Shown here one piece after another: positions 1 through 11,830 of a DNA stretch of 56,957 bases; within the stretch, counting starts at the first letter, position 1, and the number at the start of each line of letters is the position of its first letter. Under the pieces are notes generated by a model. That model did not search any database. It saw nothing but the letters and a program-made list of their open reading frames with translations, and was not told the origin of the DNA. The position numbers and the translations under genes are program-made. Source of the DNA: Pelagophyceae sp. CCMP2097 (taxonomy: Eukaryota; Sar; Pelagophyceae); NCBI GenBank assembly GCA_026770575.1, contig MU657205.1, positions 305,267-362,223 of the forward strand, written 5' to 3'.

Positions 1-2
1 AA

Positions 3-1737
<1,735 letters not shown>

Positions 1738-1801
1738 GAGCTGCCCCGGCCCTTTGAGGAGACTCACCCTCTCTTATAATGCATCCCGCTTTGTTTACAT
1801 T

Positions 1802-1855
1802 ACTCGACGCGTGGTGTTAACTCGACGCGTGGTGGGTGGTACTCGACGCGTGGTG
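1802..1855 (+). repeat. Three copies of a 15-bp direct repeat in the tubulin 3' flank
   Basis: The unit ACTCGACGCGTGGTG occurs at 1802-1816, 1820-1834 and 1841-1855, just after the tubulin stop codon. The unit contains an MluI-like ACGCGT palindrome. No function can be read from it. Confidence 0.8.
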
Positions 1856-2177
1856 GTCGGTCCACAAGAAGGTTCTACTGAATCTTCCGGGGTCACGGCA
1901 GCGAGAGGAAAGCTCTGCAAGGAGCCTTCCCTGACTTTGCGCGGAACGACAAGCCAAAACGCATACGACCGGGCCCCTGTGAGCAACGCCGACGACCTCG
2001 GCGAGCCTCTAAGCCCATCAAAAGCCTGAGGTCATCTGGTGCTGTCACCATCGATCAAAGCTCCCTCGTGCTATCTGAGCCCAACGAGGCCAGTTTTTTC
2101 ATGCCCCAGGCGAGCCTCACGCGCAGAGGCAAGGTGTTGCTTAAGTTTTTCAACGGGTCCGGATCTCCAGGGTCCGC

Positions 2178-2969
2178 TCACATGAGCGTGCCGAGGAGCG
2201 GGACGGCGCCCGGCATGAAGTGGTGCACGACGAGTCCAGAAAACGCAATCATGGCCATTCTTCCGTTCTTAAGCTCTTTGTCTTGCATGATTTTCTGCGA
2301 GGCCGCGTCCTTGGGCCTACAGAAAGCGTCAGATCGCTCCCCCCGCTGCTCAGATGCACTCACCAGAGTCCGGCCGGGTCGAAGAACGGCTTTGAGGAAT
2401 CGCGCTCGATGCCCTGCCTCCAGTTGACCTTGGCGGCTTCCAACACGCCAATTCCGACGATGATCTGGATCCAGGCCAGCATGGGCACTTGCGCAATCGC
2501 GGCCACGGGGTCGGCAGTGGTGACGGGGCCGGAATGCCAGAGACCGAAAAATTGCGGCCAGAGCCACCCCACGCAGGCCAACCTACGGAATCGTTGTTGC
2601 GGGCCAAGCAAAGGCGCATCAGTCTGCTTTGCACCACGCACATGGCGGACCGCCCGTTCGCAATCTCGGCGTCGCGCAGCTCCTCGACGTCTCGCCACTG
2701 CGCCAGCGCGAGCGGGTCGAAGACTTTGCCGCCGCACTCCACGGAGACGCCTAGAGGGAGCGGGTCGAGCGGCGACGAGTGGTGAAAGGCCGAGAGAAGT
2801 GAAAGGCCGAGTGGCCAAAGGCCTTTTGAGGCCTCGCGTTCCGCCCCGCGCCCTGCTCACCGGCCATGGTGCCGAGGTCGGCGGTGCCGGCGTCGACGAC
2901 GGTGGCGCGCGAGCGCGAGACCGGCGAAGGCGCGTGGAACGCGGCGACGCCCGCGACGCAGAAGATCAC
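2178..2969 (-). CDS. Light-harvesting chlorophyll a/c-binding (FCP/LHC family) protein
   Basis: Four exons are supported on the minus strand: 2969(or further 5')-2861, 2750-2642, 2582-2364 and 2316-2178. The three introns (110, 59 and 47 nt) all have GTG...TAG borders and codon phase is kept throughout. The product has the three-helix LHC layout: helix 1 AEIANGRSAM with the chlorophyll-ligating Glu/Asn-Gly-Arg, then CVGWLWPQFFG, a helix 2 region IQIIVGIGVLEAAK, and helix 3 KELKNGRMAMIAFSG before the C-terminal LGTLM. The N-terminal exon reads VIFCVAGVAAFHAP, a hydrophobic signal followed by an AF cleavage motif, the bipartite plastid import signal of red-lineage algae. The first coding exon with the ATG was not located; it should lie just upstream, between about 2975 and 3215. 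The protein would sit in thylakoids and harvest light. Confidence 0.88.
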
Positions 2970-3457
2970 CTTGGAAAACCTACGCCGTTCGGAATGGAGC
3001 CGTCGTCCGATGGGGGTCGGCGCGCGAGGCCCGCGACGCGCGTCTCGCAGCGGCAGCCCACGCAGCCTCCTCAGCCTCGACAAAGGCTGCCTTTGAAAGC
3101 CAGTCTTTGAAGGGCCCCGCCCTCGCAATCGAAACAGGCCTTCCAGTGGCGGCCTCCGCCGCCCTCGGCGCCGGCCATCGCAGGGACGCGGCATCGGGCA
3201 TGTTGGTGAGAAGGATGGATCCAATCGAGTCAAAAGGATATCTTCAAGTCAATCGGAAAAATACCCAGAACAAATCCTCCAGAAGCGACGTGCCCGTGCG
3301 GCACGCGCGAGGGCCATGGAAAACCCGCGCGCTGCTCCAAAATTAAAACGGTCCTTCCAACGGTCCTACCGACCGCGGAAGTGAAACACACGGGCGACTT
3401 CGGCGAGGCCCCCATCGCGGGCGCGTTCAAGGCGTGCGGCGAAGGGCGCGGCGGAGC

Positions 3458-6400
3458 ATGATCCGCCGCATTTCGCGGTCCTTTGGCCGCTACGGCCCGT
3501 CGCAGCACGCGCAGAGGAACAAGCCTGTTATGGAGCCGCGCCAGCCGTCGGCGACGGCCATCGAGCAGGGCCGGCGGACGCCCTTTAAGGACGCGCGAGA
3601 GCTCAAATATCGGAGGCAGACCATCGCAGATTGGTTCCAGCGCGGTGAGCTTATTGTGAAGACGGCGGGGGGCCGTGTGTTCTTCGTCCGACTCGGCAGC
3701 TGGCCCGGCAGCCGACCCGGCCGTCTGACCGGGCAGCTGACCCGGCCGTCCGCGGCCGTCCGCCTTTGGCGCCGCCACCAAAACCTCTAGGCGAGGCCAT
3801 GCAGGAGCTGGAAAAGGTCGGCAACTCGCCTTACTCGTCTGCGAAGGAGGTGCGTGTGTTTGAGATGGCGAGTGTTGGAGGTGGCGGCGACAACCGCGTA
3901 TAGGTTCGCATCACGGTCACGGTCATGCTGAAGCGCGCCGCGTTTGTTCGAGCGTCTCAAGTGACCGTGGCTCTGTCTGCCTTTGCGAAGAAGAAGGACG
4001 CTGTAGGAGCTCTTTGGCTTTTAAGACAATTGCAAGACGCCGCCCTCTTAAAGGGCGAATCCTCCAAAGTCGTCAACCGCATCACGTTCAACGCCGCTTT
4101 AAAGTGCTGCAAACGAGCGGGGGCGGCGGACGAAGCGGTGGCATTGATTGATGAGATGGAGCTTGGGTCATTTCCTCCAGACGGCATCTCCTTCAGGTCT
4201 GCAATCGGCGCGTGCGCCGCGCAGGGCGACTTCGAAAGGGCTTTAAAACTTTTAGATCGAGCGGTGGCTTTAAATGTCGACAACGTGAATACGGTGTGGG
4301 ATGCTGCGACGAGGGCGTGCGGGATGGCAAACCAAATGCACAAAGTCGAAACTTTATTAGCCTCTTCGCCGTCGCCTTTACGCTACGAGTACGCCGTGGA
4401 AGCGTGCGACCGCATGCAGCGGTGGCGCGAAGGGCTTGGGATTCTCGAAGCGGCACGGTCGGTGGATTTAGACACTGATCAAGCGTACATTTACGCGATC
4501 GGGTGCGTTTCCCGGGATCAGGAAAATCATTTAAAGGCTTTAGAGGAGCTACAGACTTTGCGGGCAAGGCGGTCTCGGCCGCCGATTGCAGAGGCGGCGA
4601 ACTTTGCGATGCTGGCCTGCGCGCACGCGCACGCCGGAGCAGACGCGGACGCTTTACTGACGCAGCTCGCCAAAGAGAAATGGCAAGCCATGGAGTACCA
4701 GGCCGTCTTCCCGGACAGGTATGTCCGCGGGGGGGCTCCACCCTTTGGCTTTTGTCCGGTGACGGGACATTGTCTTGGACATTTGAAAGGGGCATTGTAT
4801 TCGACAAAACCCCACAGGTTCACCTTCGACGCCACCAAGCTCGCCCCCGACGCGACTACGTACGCGTACTGCCTGCGCGCTCTGGGCACGGGCGCGGACA
4901 AAAGAGCCTTGTCGAAGCGCATTCTAGAAGTCCTAGCGGAAGCGCGGCATAAGGCCGGCATCATTCCCGACGAGGCCATGTGCATGGAAGCCTTGCGCGC
5001 CTTTGCGCGCTTGGGCAACGCGGAGCTGGCGCTGGAGCTGACCGATGAAATGTTCCGACGAGACATTTACCTGAGCGACGAGGCAATCGGCCACGCGATG
5101 CGGGCGTGCACGCAAAACCCGGCGCCGAATGGCGAACGCGATGGGGGGGCTCGCCCGGGTGCCGCCCCCTCCCGGGCGGGTGCTGCCCTATGCCTTGAAA
5201 GCGGAGGCTCCCCCGCGCCTCACTTGTGCACTCTTGAAAATAGGAGCGGCGGCCTTCCAGCTAAAGCCTTGACGCTCTTCACGTCGCGCCCTCCTGCGGC
5301 GCAAGCGGCGACGTGGCGCGCCGCCGCCGAGTGCATCGTGGCCGCGGAGGACTGGACATCTGCAGTTGAATTGATCGACATGGTGCGGAGCCGCGCCCCT
5401 TTCGGCAAACGAATATATGCACCGCCCTTTTGGCCCGACGGTCGGACCGCCCTTTGGACCGCCGTATCACGGTCCCGTAGGCGCCGACGCCGGCGCTGAA
5501 GAACGCGGCCTTTGTTGGGTACTGCGCGGGATTTGAAAAGTCCAAAAACTGGCAAAAAGTGCGTTTTTGCACTCTCGAGGCCCAGCAGCGTGCTCCCCGT
5601 TTCAACATTCGCGACGCAGACGCAGCAGCACTTCGCCCAGCTCGCCTCGCACTGCGAGCCTTCGCGCGAGGCTCTTGATGGCGCGCTGTACGCTTATGCC
5701 TCGGTTGCTTACGACGCCAAGGTGCGCCATCGGGGCCTCGCGCGGGCCTTTGCGACGACTTTCTCAGGCGGCGGGGCACGGCGAGGCGACGGAGCTGGCG
5801 CTCCAGTGCTGGGCCGACGGTGATTGGCAGCGTGGGACTTGGGAATCTTCGCAAGTGACGCGCGCGGGACCAGAGAGAGGCGGGGGCGCCGTGGACAGAC
5901 GGCGGGAGAAGACAAAGCGGAGCACGCTCACCGGACCCACGCTCACGCCGGAGCGCGTGGGCCGCTGGACGCTGTCGAACGCGCGACCCTGCGCTTCTTT
6001 GAGTCACTCGCTTCCATCAAATGCGTGGACGACGCATCTCGAATAGGCGCTCGAAGAGGAATTTACGCAAATCTTGCCTTCAACGAGGACCGCTCCGTCG
6101 CCTCGCTCGAGCTCCACCGATGCTCCGTGCCCGTGGGGAAGACGGTGAGCGGAGGGCGGCGCGCCTCTTTGGGCCCGTCAGCTCGTTTCGGCGACTGCTC
6201 ATTAGGCGGCGCTGAGCGTGCTTCGTTTACTGTCGTCGGAGACGGCGCCGCCGATTCTTATCTTGAACACTGGGCCGCGGGAAAACAAGGTTGCGGCGCT
6301 GAAGAACCGCACAAAGCCCGCGCCCGGAAAAAGGCAAACCAATCGAGTTTGCGCCGGCAAAAGCCCAGAGTGGCCAGAACTGGCGCAAGCCCAGAGCAGC

Positions 6401-6675
6401 CAGCGCTTGCGCGAGCCCAGAGTGGCCAGCGCCGGCGAAAGCCCAGAGTGGCACTTTTGCAATGCGCCGCAGAGGCGAGAGTGGCCGAGGGAGCGTCTGT
6501 TTGGACCGTCTTGTGAAAGTCCCGTGTAGGTCTCGGCGAGTTCTTACAGCGCGAGCTGGGCATCACCGCCAAGGTGCACTCGACGAACTTGGGCATGCTC
6601 GTCGTCTCGCCGCGGGACACGGTTGCGTTCGCCGAAACGGAGCGATGTTCACCGAGCGCGGGGGAAGCGAGGTAA
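3458..6675 (+). CDS. Pentatricopeptide repeat protein with C-terminal Smr-like domain
   Basis: Nine exons fit in phase: 3458-3674, 3791-3849, 3904-4718, 4818-5105, 5244-5382, 5620-5721, 5768-5819, 6047-6144 and about 6520-6675, giving about 641 residues. Repeated helical pairs of PPR type are visible, for example ITFNAALKCCKRAGAADEA, GISFRSAIGACAAQGDFERA and YAYCLRALG, then a C-terminal LELHRCSVPVGKT...LGEFLQRELGI that resembles an Smr domain. Arg-rich residues at the start (MIRRISRSFGR) suggest organelle targeting. PPR proteins bind organellar RNA; those with Smr domains may cleave it or act in plastid gene expression. Introns 3 and 4 (99 and 138 nt) are multiples of three without stops, so they can be mistaken for coding sequence. 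The final splice site, within 6145-6530, is the weakest part; that intron carries repeats of a CCAGAGTGGCC-like unit. The first exon (3458-3674) is inferred from phase only. Confidence 0.8.
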
Positions 6676-7323
6676 AAAATCGCATTTTCGAAAAGGGCCA
6701 CGCAACTTTCTCGCAGTCGAAGTGGACCCCGGGTCCCAGAGCCCCGGCTGGTCGTTCGGAAATGCGGCTCGCCTCGGAGGTCTGGTGCCGCCGCCGTCGG
6801 CTCATCGTCGGGCCGATACGGATCCTCGGGACCGCATCCGGCCTCGAGCCAGCAAAACACAGAGGGGGCTCTCGGTCCCAAGGAGGAGGTGCGCGAAAGG
6901 CCGCTACGCTCTGGGAGTGGTCTGCCATAGGGCACACTTTGTTGGATCTTCGGAGCTTGGCTGCGGCTCTGGGTTGGAGGTTCGAACACGTTTTATTCTG
7001 ACAAGTATCTTCCTTCGCACTGCACACAGTATCTACTCTTTCCCACCCCCAAGGCACGCAAAGGACCACCGGCGGGCTTGGAAGAACCGAGGAAGAACCG
7101 AGGAACATCCGCGCTGTGTCACCTTCGAGATAATTTATGGCAACATCGAATGACGAGTCGGCGCAAGGGCTCGCTCTTAGGCAGCGCGCAAAGGCGCTTC
7201 GACCGCCACGACCAAACCATAAAACTCGGCTTGGCGGGTTCGGCGGGCTTGACGGGCTCGGTGGGCTTAGAGCTTAGTGACCTTGGCGGTCTGTTTTCGA
7301 TCGGTACGTCGCATGGGATACCT

Positions 7324-7461
7324 CGCTCGGTTTTCGCTCGCTCTGCAATATAATTTTTTCCGCTCGATTTTCGCTCGGTATGATCAATGGATTATATCGC
7401 TCGGTTTTCGCTCGGTCGACTCATGATTTTATAATTTTTACGCTCGGTTTTCGCTCGGTAC
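7324..7461 (+). repeat. Four spaced copies of a CGCTCGGTTTTCGCTCGG unit
   Basis: Copies start near 7324, 7361, 7398 and 7441, separated by 37, 37 and 43 bases, with AT-rich spacers (ATAATTTTT-like). Each unit is itself a direct repeat of CGCTCGG around TTTT. Confidence 0.75.
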
Positions 7462-7603
7462 GAGGTCGTCAACCTCGAAATCGTCCAAGGGAAAAAAGAA
7501 GATAAAAAGCGCCGAAAGAGCGCACAAACCTGCGCGCGGCACCCGCTCGTCCACGACGCGCGCATCGCGTTGAAATTTCCCCCCACGCGCCCCGCCGCGA
7601 CTT

Positions 7604-8200
7604 CAAGATGGTTTCGCCAAGAAAGTCAAGTATTTTTTGGGCAAATTTGAGACGGTCTTTCGAGGTACAGTTACCGGGGTCGCATGTAGCGCGCTGAGAC
7701 GCCTCCAGCCGTGCCGGGTGAACTTTCCTACGTCTTATATGGGCTGAGAAAATCGATTTGGCGACTTTGGCTAGGGCCGTTACCACCCAAGGAGACCTCG
7801 GATTTTCGTTCACCCGGCACCGATGGCCGCGTACGGCCGTGTGTAAGAAGGCTACCTCGAGCAACCACCGAAATACCTGACCCAAAAAGCCCGGGACTGT
7901 CACCAAAAAGCTACAGTTGGCCCATATTTTTGAAAAAAATGGGCCGTTTCTTCTCTCTTTTTAAGAAAAGTGACCGTTTTTTTAGAAACTATGTGGTGTG
8001 TGTTTATATAAAAAGGGTGTCTATATCTTTCGATCGCTGTAACTTTTGCAAAAGACGCTCTTTGGTTAAAGTAGAGCTCTGGCGGACTATTCCTTGGGGT
8101 GCGTGCGCGGCCGCCGGAAGCTCAGCCCAATGCCCACTTTAGTTTCAAGTTGCCAAAAAAACGCGCAATGCAAAATCAGTTTCTTGGCGAAACCATCTTG
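7604..8200. mobile_element. MITE-like element with perfect 21-bp terminal inverted repeats
   Basis: CAAGATGGTTTCGCCAAGAAA at 7604-7624 is the exact reverse complement of 8180-8200. The 597-bp interior is poorer in GC than the surroundings and has no convincing coding frame; it holds a second perfect 13-bp inverted repeat (7711-7723 with 7808-7820, GTGCCGGGTGAAC). Small non-coding elements with such ends are typically non-autonomous DNA transposons. I do not see a clear target-site duplication, so a structured RNA is an alternative. Confidence 0.5.
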
Positions 8201-8635
8201 TAGAACGCCAAAAACGCCGGAACGCCGCCTCGAAACTTAGTCAACGGACACTTTACTGAACTAGGCTGGGCGCCAGCCCGGCTGCATATAAGGAATCCGG
8301 GGTTTGGGACCATCGATCCGATGAAGAAAGTTTGAGCTTGGAAATGTTTGCAAATAAATATTGTAAAACACCAAAATTTAACGCATCTCGAAAAAAAGTT
8401 GCTCAAAAGAAGCAATAATTCATAAGAGCGTTAGATACTTCAACTCGACAATGATTGGCTTCGACCTGCATTTCGATTGCATCGAATCGAGGCATCTCCT
8501 CATCACTTGATCCACTGGCCATCTCTTGCCGGCGTTTTCAGTTGATAGGATTTTTAGCAAGCAGCTGTCGCGGCCTCACAAATCGTCTCCGATTCCCGTT
8601 TTGAGCGTTTTGGGCGGCGTGGCGTCGTCGCGGCG

Positions 8636-11505
8636 ATGCGCGCGCCGCCGGACGCGCGGAGACGCGCGGTGGCCGAGGCGCTCGCGGTCACCGAGGCGCT
8701 TGAAGGCGAGCGGAGCGGCGAAGGCGCGGCGAAGGCATGGGCCGAGGCACGGACCGAGTCTCTTGCAGACGAATGCAAAGCCGACTTAGCCTGCGCCGCC
8801 AAGATCGCGGACCTGCGCGCGCAGTGCAACGACGCCGTCGCCGAACTCGAGGCGCGAAGAGTCGCCAGCCGCGCTTTAGCAAGGCCGGCCGATTTCACGG
8901 CGCCGGCGACGGAGGCCGAGCCACCCGAGCCGTCGCTGCTTCGCCGGTCTGTGACGTTCCCGCGCCTGAAATCCGCGGCCGCGGAGTCGTTTACTCTGAA
9001 AGGCGTGGCGCGCCGCGGCCCGTCGTTTCGGGTGCGCAAGGTGTTGCCCACGACGTCCGACGACGCGTCTACCGACTCCACGTCGCCGGGCAAGTTCGCC
9101 AACGAGGCCGGCAAGTTCGAGCCCTTACCGTCTTCTTTTTCGCGATGGCGTTTAGCGGCGGTCGTGGCTCTGGTGTTGGAGAGCGGTGTCTGCGCAGCGA
9201 CTGCGACTGCGACGGGCCGGCATTTGGTCAATCGCCGCAACGAGAAGAGGTCAGCCGACTTTGCATGCCGCAACACGCGAGACGCCATCTCAGACTGGGG
9301 CACCTGGCTGGAGTTGGAAGCTTTAAGTTTCGGCTCTTTGATGGTCAGGGAACTGGCCACTTCCTCTGGAAAGCTGCCCTTCCTTCTACCAGGCCCTTTA
9401 TCCATGGAACTGCAGCTCGACCGCATCTCCAGAAGAGCGCGGACGGACGAGACGCCGACGCTGGCGTGGTTCCCGACGGTCAAGGACGAAGATCGATCTG
9501 TTTACGAGGCCTACGTCGGGGGCTATTACAACCAATCCTTTCCGATCGAGATCACCGACGAGGCCTTACTAGACGCTTCAAAGCATTCGACGTTCCAACG
9601 CGTGCCCGCGCCGAAGCGAAAGACGTGCGTAGAGGCGGGTGGCCGACGACTTTTGCATTGACGTTTGCAAACGCGACTGCAAACGCGACTGCAAAAGCCC
9701 GTAGGTACAACCCTCTCACCTTCGTCTGGGCCGCATCTCTCAGCACGGCGCAGTTCGGCGCTTTCGTCGGCCTGGACATGCAGCAGCGCTACCGGGAGAC
9801 TCTCCCGCAAGAGCTGTCGACCAAGTTTCTCGATGACAATCGGTTAATAGCTCACCCGCCTTTTTTAGCGGGCGGTCGACCTGTCTCCGACGTCGCCGTC
9901 TTCGTGAGAGTGCCCATCACCTCTTCCGTAGGAGACTGCTTAGGCTATGTCTCGTTTTCTTTACCAGCTGAAAGATGGGGTCACATCTTTCCGGCAAACG
10001 TCTGTCTAAGAACAAGTTCTTCTTCCGGCCATGTCATAAAAACCGCCGCCGCCTTCGACCGCAACGTCCACGCCCACGAGCCCGTCCTGGATTTAGACGT
10101 GGAGTGCCGTTATAACGTCGGCGGAGGTACTCTTTTACTCTACATCATGGGCACAGCATTTAGCGTTTTGATTCTAGGAATGACCCTCGCTTTGCTATGG
10201 CGGTTCGAAGTCACCTCATCTCGAGAGCGTTTAGTTTTGGCGTCGCACCGCCGTTTCGCTCTGCAGGCGGAGCAGCAAAGGGACGCGTTGCGTAAGGAAG
10301 CTGCGGCCGAGCAGCGCGTCAAGGACGCCTTTGTCGTAAGTGAAAAGACGGAGCGCTATTTAAACCACGAGCTTAAGAACCGCATCATTGTATTAGGACA
10401 GTCGTGCGCGGAGCAGGCTTTACACGGGCAGATTGAAGAGATAGCGGAAGTTTTAACCAGTAAGACGGCTTTGATGCGCCTCTCTTCCCGAAGATATTTA
10501 GCCGCTTTGGACGCGGTGGAGCCCGCGGCGTTAGTCGACTTGCGCAGGCAGCGCTTCTCCGCTGCGAACTCTCCATTTTTTCGATCGGAGACGACAGGGG
10601 CTGCGGCGTTCCGCAAGGAACTGCGATTGGACAAGGTCCTCTTCAACATCATCCTTGACAATATGCTCAGCAACGCGTTCAAGTACGGAGACGCTTCGAA
10701 GCCCCCTCTGCTTTCGATGCACTTGGAGCCCGTCGATGAAAAAGCGACTCGCGTGCGCCTCTTCTTGGAGCTGCGCAACTGGGCTGGGAGTGAACACTCT
10801 GCATTATTAAGAATGGGCGAAGAGGCCTTGAACGAGATTGCGCAATCCGAGGGCGCGCGGGCGCACATCCACGCCGCCGATTTGTCGAGTGGGGACGGCT
10901 TTTTTATTATGGCCGCCGCGGCCCACTCTCTTGGTGGAACGGTCCGACTCGTTTTATTGCAAGACGGCGTCATCGCGAAACTCGAGCTGCCAAACGTCTC
11001 CGCCGTGGTGCGGGAAGAAGCGAAACCCGCAAAACCCGTCGACCTTTCAAGGATGAAGATTGCGATGGCAGATGACTCTGCCACGTTTCGAAAGACGTTT
11101 CGGAAAATTGCAACCACTGTCACTACACAGGAGCCCTACGTCGCCGGCGAGACGCGCGAAAGCATCGACAGCTTCCCAAAGGCCGTGGTCGACGGCGACG
11201 TCGACGTCTTACTTTTAGATTTCAACTTTGCGCCCGTGCACCACACCAAGACGGGTGTCGATTTATGCAGAGAGTGCCGCGCTCTGGATTTGGAAGAGGG
11301 CAACGTGCCTCGCGTGATCTTCGTGGTGTCGGCGAATGACTCGCCCGAGGACTCGGAACGCTACATAGCTGCTGGCGCCGACGGTTGTCTAGGGAAGAAA
11401 TTGACAGTAGCAAAGCTACGAAAAGTCCTAGAAGACGCCGTGCGCACGCACCCCAGATTCGCCGCCCACCGTGCCGGCAACTGGGTGTCCGAGTTTGTGG
11501 CTTAA
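8636..11505 (+). CDS. CHASE-domain hybrid sensor histidine kinase with C-terminal receiver
   Basis: Two exons, 8636-9624 and 9705-11505, joined across an 80-nt intron, give 929 residues. Order of parts: cytosolic N-terminus; TM1 (RLAAVVALVLESGVC); an extracellular CHASE domain (TPTLAWFPTVKDEDR, later FVGLDMQQRYRETLP); TM2 (LYIMGTAFSVLILGMTLALLW); a phosphoacceptor box RYLNHELKNRI with His about 551; an ATP-binding N box DNMLSNAFKYGD about 648; and a receiver domain from about 779 with acidic pair ADDS, phospho-Asp in LLLDFNF about 835 and Lys in LGKKL. CHASE domains sense small extracellular ligands, such as cytokinins in plants. The H box (HELKNR rather than HExRTP) and the degenerate G boxes (SSGDGFFIM) are atypical, so kinase activity is plausible but not assured. 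The intron carries a short tandem repeat, GCAAACGCGACT. Confidence 0.88.
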
Positions 11506-11538
11506 AACATCTCGTTTGTGCCAACCTCGGGGTGGTCA

Positions 11539-11631
11539 ACGCACTCGCACCCCCGCTGTCGGAGGGACAACGCACTCGCACCCCCGCCGTCGGAGAGAAA
11601 ACGCACTCGCACCCCCGCCGTCGGAGAGAGG
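11539..11631 (+). repeat. Three tandem copies of a ~31-bp unit between convergent genes
   Basis: Units containing CGCACTCGCACCCCCGC then GTCGGAG start near 11540, 11571 and 11602. They lie just after the histidine kinase stop and before the 3' end of the convergent WD40 gene, so they may be in both 3' UTRs. Confidence 0.8.
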
Positions 11632-11830
11632 AGCAACGATGTTTGAGGTTATCTACAATGCGCGGCCGCGACGCGGGCATCTGACGCAGCAGACCACTCA
11701 AACTGCCCGCGTGAGTCGCATCCAACCTCGCCTCATCGGCCCGGAGCATGCGCATTATGAGGATGCGGCGCTCCAGGCCGGCGTCCATCGAATCGAGGTC
11801 CCGACGAGAAGACTTCGCGAGAGAGTATCC

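Larger units (their letters stand above)
6676..8635. other. Gene-free stretch with repeats and a terminal-inverted-repeat element
   Basis: No frame in these 2 kb shows a recognisable domain or a splice-consistent gene. GC content falls visibly between about 7.3 and 8.5 kb compared with the flanking coding DNA. The stretch holds four copies of a 19-bp repeat (7324-7461) and a 597-bp TIR element (7604-8200), annotated separately. The last part (8400-8635) may hold the promoter of the downstream histidine kinase, but no motif is evident. Confidence 0.6.

Noticed and set aside
2220..3110. Plus-strand 296-codon frame over the LHC gene
   Set aside because: Opposite strand of an LHC gene that has clear helices and splice phase; the plus frame has no recognisable content.
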